Of a DNA stretch of 64,000 nt, positions 30,449-41,336 are shown piece by piece. This stretch comes from an uncultured Pelagibacteraceae bacterium (lineage in GTDB: Bacteria; Pseudomonadota; Alphaproteobacteria; Pelagibacterales; Pelagibacteraceae). Position numbers and translations under genes: made by a program. The DNA is taken from positions 1 to 64,000 of the forward strand of contig CACGXV010000005.1 in assembly GCA_902577075.1 (NCBI GenBank), in the 5' to 3' direction. Every line of letters begins with the position of its first letter. The stretch's first letter is position 1. The notes below the pieces were generated by a model. The model searched no databases and was not told the origin of the DNA. It saw only the letters and a program-made list of their open reading frames with translations.

Positions 30449-31318
30449 TTAAAAATTCTTAATCCTTTTCGCTAAACTTGATATACCAGTTACATTAGAT
30501 ATGTTTTCAGCCTGTTTAGATATATTTTCTTTGAACCAATTATAAATTTCAGAAACATCTAATTTTTTGAGAGATTTTTTTATACTTACTGCAACTGCTA
30601 AGCCAACAATAATACCAATTAGAGGACTTGAAAATAAACTTGCTGTCATGATAAATGACCCCATTCCAACAAAACCTTTAATAGTACCTGACTTAAATTT
30701 GTTTTTATTCTTATTTTGAGTGTATGATTTTGCTAGAGACACGATTGAGATGATTAACAAAATCGGATTTGCTCCTACTGCACCCGCTAAACCAAGTGAA
30801 GCACATAATTCTGCAAATTCCTCTTTATCTTTTTTTTTCCATCCAAAGAAAAGTGCCACGACACCCAAGGTTGAGCTAAAAACCTCCAGTAAATTTACAG
30901 ACTGAAGGTCATATAGCCAACTTTTTTTTATAAAGAATTTTTCACTTATGATTGAAGCCAATTTATCATATGAAGCTTTATCTTCTATATTGTGCAAGGG
31001 TATACCCATTGGAGTTTGAAGATCTTTAGCCATAGAAATAAAATAATTTTTTAATTCTTCGATATTGCTATCATTTGGAAGTGTGTTTTTCACTTTTTCC
31101 CACATTAAAATAGGGGAATGACTATGATCAAACATTCTATGCAGATAAGAAGCTATTCCAGTATCATTATAGAATTTGTCAATCGCTTCATCATAAACTG
31201 ATGGCGTTTCATCAATTATTTTGGAGAAAAATTTTTCAAGCTGTTTACCGTATGGAACAGCTAACAAACCTGACAAACCAATTGAAAATTTATTTGTTAA
31301 GTTTTTAAAGATTTTCAC
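30449..31318 (-). CDS. 289-residue membrane protein of unrecognised family
   Basis: The N-terminal ~150 residues are soluble, with aromatic and His-rich conserved-looking stretches (YLHRMFDHSHSPILMWEKV near residues 57-75, DLQTPMGIPLHNI near 95-107). About 150-245 hold several hydrophobic segments (VFSSTLGVVALFFGW, SLGLAGAVGANPILLIISIV, SLFSSPLIGIIVGLAVAV). A basic amphipathic tail follows. I have a sense of similar bacterial proteins but no name or function. It is first in the convergent three-gene operon opposite the helicase. In a defence reading it could be a membrane effector, but that is speculation. Confidence 0.68.
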   Translation of the reverse strand: MKIFKNLTNKFSIGLSGLLAVPYGKQLEKFFSKIIDETPSVYDEAIDKFYNDTGIASYLHRMFDHSHSPILMWEKVKNTLPNDSNIEELKNYFISMAKDLQTPMGIPLHNIEDKASYDKLASIISEKFFIKKSWLYDLQSVNLLEVFSSTLGVVALFFGWKKKDKEEFAELCASLGLAGAVGANPILLIISIVSLAKSYTQNKNKNKFKSGTIKGFVGMGSFIMTASLFSSPLIGIIVGLAVAVSIKKSLKKLDVSEIYNWFKENISKQAENISNVTGISSLAKRIKNF

Positions 31319-31607
31319 TGTTATAGATTAACAAATCCTAAAGAATGAGACAATATAGTTAAATCTTACTTCATGTACGCTTCAAAGAAAGAGCTTTTAA
31401 ATTTAATTGACCATATATTAGATTTAAAATAGATTCTAAACAGTATTGGAATTATCAATTAAACTTTATGATTAACCTAAGTTTAATAGTCTATTCATGG
31501 TACAGAAAGATGGAAGCATATAGTGCGTTTAGAATTATTGTTTATCAACAGAAATAGAGCGGTATCAAAAACACCGATACGCTCTTAAAATATGATTAAA
31601 TTTGCTG
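31319..31607. other. intergenic region between the module and the SGNH gene
   Basis: These 289 bases separate the minus-strand operon from the plus-strand SGNH hydrolase gene. They hold a strong hairpin (31556-31585) and otherwise AT-rich sequence. A 19-codon frame at 31373-31432 was seen but is not supported by context. There is no tRNA or attachment-like sequence. Confidence 0.55.
31556..31585 (+). other. hairpin before the SGNH hydrolase gene
   Basis: AGAGCGGTATC and GATACGCTCT pair over ten bases with one bulged G, around the loop AAAAACACC, 22 bases before the ATG at 31608. It is followed by TTAAAATATG, not a T-run. It could be a leader hairpin, an operator or a weak terminator. Confidence 0.4.
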
Positions 31608-32750
31608 ATGATATTAAAATTTAATATTATCTTAAAGATCATAACTTTTGCTGCTATTTTTTTATTAATTGATTTGTTTTTTACAAAGTTTTTTTTTTCA
31701 AAAATTTTAATTGGGAACTTAGAAAATGTTTACTCTCAAGATTTACAAAACAGAATTCCAAATAAATATTATAAATACACATTTAGAAAAAATGTTGAAT
31801 TCTTGTCAAAGTACAAAGATACTATTTATAAAATACATACAAACGATTTAGGTTTTAGGGACTCTTCAACCGGTAATTTAGATAGATCTCAAGAATACAA
31901 TATACTTATTGGAGATAGTTTTGTTGAGGGCGTTGGATTGAATTATTTCGAGACAATTGGTTATAAATTAAATGAAATTAATGGTGAAAATTTTTTTTTA
32001 AATGGAGGTGTTTCTTCATATTCACCCTACATTTACAACAAAAAAATTATAACTATTTTATCAAATAATAAAAATTTAAAAGTAAGAAGGGTTCTGCTTT
32101 TTTTTGATAAAAGTGATCCTATAGATGACTTTAAAAATAATTTCCATGAACTGCCAGTAGAATTTTCTTTAGTGAATGAAGCTCCAAAATATAAAAAACA
32201 TTTGTCTGAAAAATTCATATCTTTATTATTCTTTAAAAAATTTAGTAATTTTCTAGAAGAGCAACTTAGAAGTTTAAAATATAGATATCAACTTACAAAT
32301 ATTACTAATGAAAACTTTTTTAGCTTTAGCCAAAACCAAGTTAATGCCTTTAAGTCAATTGGAAATAGAAAATCTATAACTAATTGGTATACCAATAAGA
32401 ATAAATGGGAGGATGAGACCAAAAAAAATTTATTGTTTTCAATCAAACAAATTGAGGATTTAAATAGTTATTTAAAATTTTTGAATATTGATTTAGTTGT
32501 AGTTTTATATCCTTGGGCTTATGAACTCTACGATAATAATACAGCTCAAATTTATGAAAAATTTATTACAAGAAAGTTTGTAGAAAAAAATATAAAAATT
32601 ATTAATTGTTATAAAAGTTTTAGAAAAAAAAATATATTGGATCAATTAGAGTTTATAGGACAAAGTTTTCAGTTTGCTGACATTCATTATAATAATTTAG
32701 GAAACCAGACAATTTCTGAATGTATAACGAAACATCTTAGTCAAAGTTAA
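31608..32750 (+). CDS. membrane-anchored SGNH/GDSL hydrolase-like protein
   Basis: I place the start at the ATG at 31608 (380 residues); a TTG six bases upstream is less likely. Residues ~5-27 are a signal anchor. The catalytic block I of the SGNH family is NILIGDSFVEG with S104. The closing block is FADIHYNNLGN with D358 and H360, in the usual position near the C terminus. Similar proteins add or remove acyl groups on surface polysaccharides, on the periplasmic side. It is followed by a polytopic membrane gene, so a role in cell-surface glycan modification is likely but not shown. Confidence 0.72.
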   Translation: MILKFNIILKIITFAAIFLLIDLFFTKFFFSKILIGNLENVYSQDLQNRIPNKYYKYTFRKNVEFLSKYKDTIYKIHTNDLGFRDSSTGNLDRSQEYNILIGDSFVEGVGLNYFETIGYKLNEINGENFFLNGGVSSYSPYIYNKKIITILSNNKNLKVRRVLLFFDKSDPIDDFKNNFHELPVEFSLVNEAPKYKKHLSEKFISLLFFKKFSNFLEEQLRSLKYRYQLTNITNENFFSFSQNQVNAFKSIGNRKSITNWYTNKNKWEDETKKNLLFSIKQIEDLNSYLKFLNIDLVVVLYPWAYELYDNNTAQIYEKFITRKFVEKNIKIINCYKSFRKKNILDQLEFIGQSFQFADIHYNNLGNQTISECITKHLSQS

Positions 32751-32805
32751 AATTGATTAAATATAATTTGACAGCTAACATGATATCTTAATTTAAGAAA
32801 AACTT

Positions 32806-33960
32806 ATGATTAATTACAAAACAACAAAATTGTTAATTTATTTATTTTTATTTGTTTGCACTGTTAATCATATTTTTTTTAGCTATAGATTATTTATTAG
32901 AGAAAATGGATATATCCTCGGAGACTGGTTAATAAATTATGGAGGGGGATTTACTAGAAGAGGGTTATTTGGTGAAATAATAATCTATTTATCAAAAAAT
33001 TTGGATATTAACTTAATTAAATTAACTTTTATTATATTTTGCATATTTTACGTTTATTTTATTTTTTTGATATACAAAATAATATCTAGGAGTAACATTA
33101 ATTTCTTAACTCTATTACTAATTTTATCTCCATCTACATTCCTATTTTCATTTTATGATCCATTAGCAGCAGGAAGAAAAGAATTTTTATTTTTCATATT
33201 CTTTTGTTTATATTTTTTGTATCGCGAAAAAAAAATATTTATTTACTCTTCTCCGATTATAGCAACTGGCATTATTTTAACTCATGAATTGTTTATATTC
33301 CTTTGCCCTCTTTTTTTTATAGCAAGGTATCTTAAAACAAAAAGTTTAAGATTTAGAGATTATAATTTAGAGATTTTGATTTCCTGCTTATCAATTTTAA
33401 TTTTAATATTTTTATTTAAATTAAGTAATCCAAATATACAAAACACATGCGAAGCAATCAAAAATTTTGGTTATGATTGGAGAATTTGCTTTTCAGTAAA
33501 TGACTTAAATACATTTAGGGACTCTGGGAGAATTATTTCTGAATATATTATAAACAAAAATTATATTTTTTATTACTCATTGTTTTTAATTTTATCACTA
33601 ATACCAATATTACTTTGTTTAAAGAAGTTTTATAATTTTAAAATTTACACTTCATTATTGTTTATATTTATTTCATTAATACCAATATGTAGCTTATTCT
33701 TTTTAGTAAATGATTGGGGACGATATATCCACATATATATTTATGTTTGGATGTTGATATTTTTGTCATACACCAAAATAAAAGAAATTAATTTAAGTTA
33801 TGCAAAGGTTTTAGTATTGTTGTTATATTCTTCGTCTTGGTATATACCCCATTGCTGTCCTGAAATACACTTTTCAAAGCATAAATTTAAACCTGGTATT
33901 TTATATATTTATGAAAGGATCCATTTAAGATTCACAACAGAAAATACCATGTATAAATAG
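32806..33960 (+). CDS. polytopic membrane protein, possibly surface polysaccharide related
   Basis: A 384-residue protein with about nine or ten hydrophobic segments. It has a WLINYGGGFTRRGLFGE motif near residues 42-58, which recurs in bacterial membrane proteins of glycan-assembly or GT-C-like type, a SFYDPLAAGRKEF loop, and DWGRYIHIYIYVW near the end. The Asp and Arg/His in periplasmic loops are as expected for lipid-linked glycosyl transfer. The enzyme activity is not established. It is paired with the SGNH gene 55 bases upstream and is the last island gene. Confidence 0.6.
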   Translation: MINYKTTKLLIYLFLFVCTVNHIFFSYRLFIRENGYILGDWLINYGGGFTRRGLFGEIIIYLSKNLDINLIKLTFIIFCIFYVYFIFLIYKIISRSNINFLTLLLILSPSTFLFSFYDPLAAGRKEFLFFIFFCLYFLYREKKIFIYSSPIIATGIILTHELFIFLCPLFFIARYLKTKSLRFRDYNLEILISCLSILILIFLFKLSNPNIQNTCEAIKNFGYDWRICFSVNDLNTFRDSGRIISEYIINKNYIFYYSLFLILSLIPILLCLKKFYNFKIYTSLLFIFISLIPICSLFFLVNDWGRYIHIYIYVWMLIFLSYTKIKEINLSYAKVLVLLLYSSSWYIPHCCPEIHFSKHKFKPGILYIYERIHLRFTTENTMYK

Positions 33961-34026
33961 TGAAAAAATTTAATTAAAGATCTGTTAAAAAATTAGAATA
34001 ACTCATAATATATTTTATAATTTTTT

Positions 34027-35982
34027 ATGAAATATCCAGTTCTTTTACCAAATATTTTTAATTATCCATTTACTTACAAGAGTAATTTAAATTTAAAAAT
34101 TGGAGAGTATGTAAAGGTTTCGTTTGGTAAATCTCAAATTACTGGAGTAATTTGGGATAATTTTGAAAAAAATGATAATAAAAGTTTTAAAATAAAAGAA
34201 ATTGATAAAAGATTAAAGATCAAACCTCTAAAAAAGGAAACAATAAAGTTTTTAAATTGGTTTTCTGAATACAATTTAGTTCCTAAAGGTATGTCTTTAA
34301 AATTACATTTGTTAAGCGGTGAAGCTATCGAAAATTTTGATGACAAAGAATATAATTTTTTTTTAAAACGAGATACTATTAAAGAATTTAAGCTATCTGA
34401 AGATCAAAATAAAATTTTAAATGAGTTAAAAAATAAAGATAATAAATTTAGGGTTCATTTATTACAAGGAACGACTGGTTCTGGAAAAACCATTGTATAT
34501 TTTAAACATATATTTGAAATTTTAGAAAAAAAACAGCAAGCCTTAATACTACTGCCTGAAATTGGATTAACAGCTGAATTTGAAAAAAAATTTAAGGAAT
34601 TTTTTGGATTTAATCCATCTGTTTGGCATTCTGGGATAAGTCAAAAAAGAAAAAAAGTAATTTGGAGTGGTCTATCATCTGGAAAAATAAAAGTTGTAAT
34701 TGGAGCTAGATCATCTTTGTTTTTACCTTTTAAGAATATAGGTTTAATAATTGTCGATGAGGAACATGATCAATCTTTCAAACAAGATGAGGGAGTAATT
34801 TATAATGCTAGAGATATGGCCATCTCAAGAGCAAAATTTGAGAATATTCCTATTAATTTAGTTACTGCTGTTCCATCAATAGAAACTTATTCAAACTTTA
34901 AAAAAAATAAGTATTCAGGTTCTAGGCTATTAAAAAGATATAAAGAAGCAAATTTACCCTCTTACGAAATAATAGATCTTAATTTAAATAAGCTTAATAA
35001 AAATTCTTGGATATCAAATAAAACTATAGAAAAAGTAAAAGAGCATTTAATTAAAAAAGATCAAATATTATTTTTTATCAATAGAAGAGGTTTTGCACCA
35101 TTTGCTTTATGTAAAAATTGTTTAAATGTATATTCTTGTCCAAATTGCTCAATTAATCTTGTCTTTCACAAAAACAAAAAAAAACTTTTATGTCATTACT
35201 GTGGCTTTAAAAGTGATCTTAAAAGAAATTGTAAAAAAGGTAATGAATGTGATCTAGTTTTTAGTGGAAGCGGTGTTGAAAGAGTTGCTGAGGAAGTAAA
35301 ATTATTATTTCCTGACAAAAAAATTTCAATATTTTCAAGTGACACAATGAGTAAAAAATCTTCTGTAGAAAAACTAAATCAAATAGTTAATGGCGAAATT
35401 GATATTTTAGTAGGTACTCAATTAATTTCAAAAGGTTTTCATTTTCCTAAATTGAATTGTATTGTTGTGTTAGATATTGATTTAACATTAAATGGTCACG
35501 ACTTAAGAGCGGCAGAAAAAAATTTACAACTCTATCATCAACTTTCAGGAAGAGCTGGCAGAGCAGGCAAACCTGCAACAGTATATTTTCAAACTTTTGG
35601 AAAAAATCAAAAAATAATTAGTCAAATTACAGATCCTGATCCATTCATATTTTTAGATAATGAGCTTAAATTAAGAAAAACTCATAATTTACCTCCTTTT
35701 GAAAGATTTGTATCTTTAATTTTGACATCTCCTAAAGAATTAAAATTAGAGCAAGAGTCTAATAATCTTAAGAATTATTTGGTAAATAATCTAGATGATC
35801 GAGTTCTAGGACCTGTTAGTGCACCTATCTATAAAGTTAGGGGAAGATATAGAAATCGATTACTTATTAGATCTAATAAAAATAGAAAAATACAGAGAAA
35901 ACTAAGTCAAATATTGAATAATTATAAATTACCAAAAGAAATAAAACTGACAGTTGATGTTGACCCAATATCTTTCAATTAA
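34027..35982 (+). CDS. priA: primosomal helicase PriA
   Basis: Superfamily 2 helicase that reloads the replisome at stalled forks. The 651-residue protein is on the short side for PriA. It has Walker A GTTGSGKT at 148-155, the DEEH box at 244-247 (VDEEHDQSF), the zinc-binding cysteine cluster (CKNCLNVYSCPNC from C362, CHYCGFK), and GTQLISKGFHFP and QLSGRAGRAG for motifs V and VI. It marks the return to core sequence after the island, and its place before the atp genes is common in alphaproteobacteria. Confidence 0.96.
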   Translation: MKYPVLLPNIFNYPFTYKSNLNLKIGEYVKVSFGKSQITGVIWDNFEKNDNKSFKIKEIDKRLKIKPLKKETIKFLNWFSEYNLVPKGMSLKLHLLSGEAIENFDDKEYNFFLKRDTIKEFKLSEDQNKILNELKNKDNKFRVHLLQGTTGSGKTIVYFKHIFEILEKKQQALILLPEIGLTAEFEKKFKEFFGFNPSVWHSGISQKRKKVIWSGLSSGKIKVVIGARSSLFLPFKNIGLIIVDEEHDQSFKQDEGVIYNARDMAISRAKFENIPINLVTAVPSIETYSNFKKNKYSGSRLLKRYKEANLPSYEIIDLNLNKLNKNSWISNKTIEKVKEHLIKKDQILFFINRRGFAPFALCKNCLNVYSCPNCSINLVFHKNKKKLLCHYCGFKSDLKRNCKKGNECDLVFSGSGVERVAEEVKLLFPDKKISIFSSDTMSKKSSVEKLNQIVNGEIDILVGTQLISKGFHFPKLNCIVVLDIDLTLNGHDLRAAEKNLQLYHQLSGRAGRAGKPATVYFQTFGKNQKIISQITDPDPFIFLDNELKLRKTHNLPPFERFVSLILTSPKELKLEQESNNLKNYLVNNLDDRVLGPVSAPIYKVRGRYRNRLLIRSNKNRKIQRKLSQILNNYKLPKEIKLTVDVDPISFN

Positions 35983-36080
35983 CATTAATATTTAACAATA
36001 TTTGGTCAATCTGATACTTGAAGACGACAGAGTCATGTGCTAGTTACTCGAGGAAATCATAGTAACAAAAAGAGTTAAAA

Positions 36081-36638
36081 TTGAGTAAAAATAACAGTTT
36101 TTCAGTGACAACCGCGAGTAGATACTCGTTAGCACTTTATGAATTATCTCATGAGGAAAATTCATTAGAGGAAGTGGAAAGTCACTCTAATCTCTTATTA
36201 AAATTAATTCAGGAAAGTCAGGATTTTAATGCTTTAATAAAAGACCCGACAAACTCAGTTGAGGATTTAAATAATGTTTTATCAAAAATTGCAGAGTCTT
36301 ATAATTTAAATAAATTACTCATTAAGTTTCTGAGTTTTTTGATTTCAAAAAGAAGATTTTTTTTTGTGCAATTAATTCTTCAGGACTTTGTCAATACTTG
36401 TTCGAAAAAAAGAGGTGAAGTTAAAGCCGAATTAATATCTTCAAAAGAATTATCAAATGATCAAATCGATAAAATTAAAAATGATTTATCACAAAATTTT
36501 AGCTCAAAAATAAAATTAGACTATAAGTTTGATAAAAGTTTAATTGGAGGATTAATAATACAAGTTGGGAGTATTATGGTAGACACCTCTATTAAAAATA
36601 AATTACAACAAATTGAAAATAAAATGATAGAGGCATAA
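36081..36638 (+). CDS. atpH: ATP synthase F1 delta subunit
   Basis: Stator subunit linking F1 to the b subunits. The 185-residue protein starts with TTG at 36081, which gives the expected N terminus (SVTTASRYSLALYELS). The C-terminal signature LIGGLIIQVGSIMVDTSIKNKL is clear. It is the first gene of atpHAGDC and abuts atpA with no gap. The F0 genes are not in the window, as usual in alphaproteobacteria where they lie elsewhere. The 98-base leader contains a GTTACT/AGTAAC inverted repeat at 36043-36066. Confidence 0.96.
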   Translation: MSKNNSFSVTTASRYSLALYELSHEENSLEEVESHSNLLLKLIQESQDFNALIKDPTNSVEDLNNVLSKIAESYNLNKLLIKFLSFLISKRRFFFVQLILQDFVNTCSKKRGEVKAELISSKELSNDQIDKIKNDLSQNFSSKIKLDYKFDKSLIGGLIIQVGSIMVDTSIKNKLQQIENKMIEA

Positions 36639-38174
36639 ATGGAAATAAATCCGTCAGAAGTAACAAAGATATTAAAAGAACAAATTAAGAAATTTGGAGA
36701 TAAGGCTGAAGTAACCGAAGTAGGTCAGGTTTTGTCAGTAGGAGATGGTATTGCTAGAATTTATGGCCTGGATAACGTTCAAGCTGGTGAAATGGTAGAA
36801 TTTTCCGATGGATCAAAAGGAATGGCATTAAATTTAGAAAGTGAAAACGTAGGTGTCGTTATTTTTGGTGACGATAAATCAGTAAGAGAAGGCGATACTG
36901 TAAAAAGAACAGGTGCGATTGTTGATACTCCAGTTGGAAAGGAATTGCTTGGTAGAGTAGTTGATGGTTTAGGAAATCCAATTGATGGGAAGGGCACACT
37001 AGATAAAAGTGTAAAGAGAAGTAGGGTTGAAGTTAAAGCTCCAGGTATAATTCCACGTAAATCTGTGAGTGAGCCAATGCAAACTGGTCTAAAATCCATT
37101 GATAGTTTGGTACCAATTGGAAGAGGGCAAAGAGAGCTAATTATAGGGGATAGACAAACTGGTAAAACAGCAGTTGCTATTGATGCAATTATAAATCAGA
37201 AAAAAATTAATGAGTCTGGAGATGAAAACAAAAAGTTATATTGTATTTATGTAGCAGTTGGTCAAAAGAGATCTACTGTTAGACAAATAGAAAAAACATT
37301 AGAGGAGGCTGGAGCAATGGAATATACAACAATAGTTGCTGCAACAGCTTCAGACGCTGCACCATTACAATTTTTAGCACCCTACACTGGATGTGCAATG
37401 GGTGAATACTTTAGAGATAATGGTATGCATGCTCTTATAATTTATGATGATTTATCAAAACAAGCTGTAGCTTACAGGCAAATGTCTCTTTTGTTGAGAA
37501 GACCGCCTGGAAGAGAAGCATATCCAGGTGATGTGTTTTATTTACACAGCAGATTGCTCGAAAGAGCTGCCAAGTTAAGTGATGAGCATGGCGGTGGATC
37601 TCTGACTGCTTTACCTATTATTGAAACTCAAGGGGGGGATGTTTCAGCTTTTATACCAACAAATGTAATCTCTATTACCGATGGTCAAATATTTTTAGAA
37701 ACAGAGCTTTTTAATCAAGGTATTAGACCTGCGATAAATGTTGGATTATCAGTTTCAAGAGTGGGATCCTCGGCACAAACTAAAGCGATGAAAAAAGTTT
37801 CTGGTTCAATGAAATTAGAACTTGCACAATACAGAGAGATGGCAGCATTTGCACAATTTGGTTCAGACCTTGATGCATCAACCCAAAAATTACTTAATAG
37901 AGGTTCTAAATTAACTGAGCTTCTAAAACAAAATCAGTATTCACCAATGACTGTTGCAGAGCAAGTAATTTCAATTTTTTGTGGAGTAAAAGGGTATCTT
38001 GATGATATTGAACAAAAAGATATCTCAAGTTTCGAAAATAAAATAATTGAAAAATGTAAAGCTGAAAAACCTGAAATCATCGAAGCCATCACTTCATCTG
38101 GAAAACTTGATGATGAACATGAGAAAATTTTAAACGAAATTATTATCCAACTTAAAAAAGACTTTAGCGCTTAA
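36639..38174 (+). CDS. atpA: ATP synthase F1 alpha subunit
   Basis: Nucleotide-binding, non-catalytic subunit of the F1 hexamer. The 511-residue protein has the P-loop GDRQTGKT at 170-177 and [17 protein letters not shown], the ATP synthase alpha/beta signature, near residue 366. Full length. It lies between atpH (no gap) and atpG (four-base gap). Confidence 0.99.
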   Translation: MEINPSEVTKILKEQIKKFGDKAEVTEVGQVLSVGDGIARIYGLDNVQAGEMVEFSDGSKGMALNLESENVGVVIFGDDKSVREGDTVKRTGAIVDTPVGKELLGRVVDGLGNPIDGKGTLDKSVKRSRVEVKAPGIIPRKSVSEPMQTGLKSIDSLVPIGRGQRELIIGDRQTGKTAVAIDAIINQKKINESGDENKKLYCIYVAVGQKRSTVRQIEKTLEEAGAMEYTTIVAATASDAAPLQFLAPYTGCAMGEYFRDNGMHALIIYDDLSKQAVAYRQMSLLLRRPPGREAYPGDVFYLHSRLLERAAKLSDEHGGGSLTALPIIETQGGDVSAFIPTNVISITDGQIFLETELFNQGIRPAINVGLSVSRVGSSAQTKAMKKVSGSMKLELAQYREMAAFAQFGSDLDASTQKLLNRGSKLTELLKQNQYSPMTVAEQVISIFCGVKGYLDDIEQKDISSFENKIIEKCKAEKPEIIEAITSSGKLDDEHEKILNEIIIQLKKDFSA

Positions 38175-38178
38175 AATT

Positions 38179-40474
<2,296 letters not shown>

Positions 40475-40475
<1 letters not shown>

Positions 40476-40867
40476 TGAGCGAAGAATATTCATTAGAAAT
40501 AGTAAACCCTGAGATGTCATTTTTATTAAAAGATGATGTTACTGAAGTGGTGGTGCCAGCATACGAAGGAGAGATTGGAATTTTAAAGGACCATATTTCT
40601 ATCATATCATTTTTAAAACCAGGGATTATTAAGGTTTTTTCAAAATCTGGAGAGGAAAGCTTCTATGTAAATGATGGTATAATTGAATTTAAAAATAATA
40701 GTCTTTCTATATTAACCAGTCTTATTTTAAATCTAAAAGATATTGATAAAGAAAAAATATCTGAAATTCAGAAATCAGCAGAAGAGGAACTTGGTAATCC
40801 AGAAATTAATGATCAAGAAAAATATTTATTAGATCAGAAAATTGAAGTACTAAAATCAATTAATTAA
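40475..40867 (+). CDS. atpC: ATP synthase F1 epsilon subunit
   Basis: Regulatory rotor subunit. The 130-residue protein has the N-terminal beta sandwich with LEIVNPEM and YEGEIGILKDHI, then a C-terminal helical region. The last 12 bases overlap the end of the convergent rppH, so both stop codons lie inside the other gene and no separate terminator exists between the two operons. Confidence 0.96.
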
Positions 40868-41335
40868 TATTTTTTTTACTTCCTGCTGAATTTTTTCATA
40901 CACATGAAGCTTAAATGTTACAACTAATTTAGTAATTTCATCTATATCGACCCACTTCCATTCAAGAAACTCTGGGTTTTTTGTTTTAATATTTATTTCA
41001 TTTTCGTCACCATCGAATCTCATTATATACCATTGCTGCACTTGTCCTTTGTATTTACCTTTCCAGATTATTCCTAAGAGTTCTTTAGGTAAATGGTATG
41101 TCAATAAACTATCTATTTTTTTTATTAAACTTACTGACTTAATGCTAGTTTCTTCATTTAATTCCCTGATGGCTGCCTCATAAAAATTTTCTCCTTTATC
41201 AACTCCTCCCTGCGGCATTTGCCAAAAGTTTTTTTTATTATCAATTCTTTTTGCAACAAAAACTTTATTTTCTTTATTCAAAACTACAATGCCCACTCCA
41301 CTCCTTAGTGGTAAATTTTTATACTTATTTTCCAT
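40856..41335 (-). CDS. rppH: RNA pyrophosphohydrolase RppH (Nudix)
   Basis: Removes pyrophosphate from 5' triphosphate RNA ends, starting mRNA decay. The 159-residue protein begins PLRSGVGIVVLNKENKVFVAKR and has the FWQMPQGGVDKGE entry to the Nudix box. The box itself is complete except that its usual Gly is Ser (REL-NEET-S-I), which is common in RppH. It is the last gene of the minus-strand rplU-to-rppH run, one base after ctpA, and overlaps the end of atpC. Confidence 0.94.
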   Translation of the reverse strand: MENKYKNLPLRSGVGIVVLNKENKVFVAKRIDNKKNFWQMPQGGVDKGENFYEAAIRELNEETSIKSVSLIKKIDSLLTYHLPKELLGIIWKGKYKGQVQQWYIMRFDGDENEINIKTKNPEFLEWKWVDIDEITKLVVTFKLHVYEKIQQEVKKILIN

Positions 41336-41336
41336 A

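Noticed and set aside
31373-31432. 19-codon frame in the spacer after the 289-residue gene
   Set aside because: No ribosome site and no coupling to a neighbour; too short to support.
22167-34026. Prophage
   Set aside because: No capsid, terminase, portal, tail, lysis or integrase gene is visible.
36043-36066. GTTACT/AGTAAC repeat in the atpH leader as a riboswitch or operator
   Set aside because: Only six pairs over a 12-base loop; noted in the atpH entry, but too weak to list alone.
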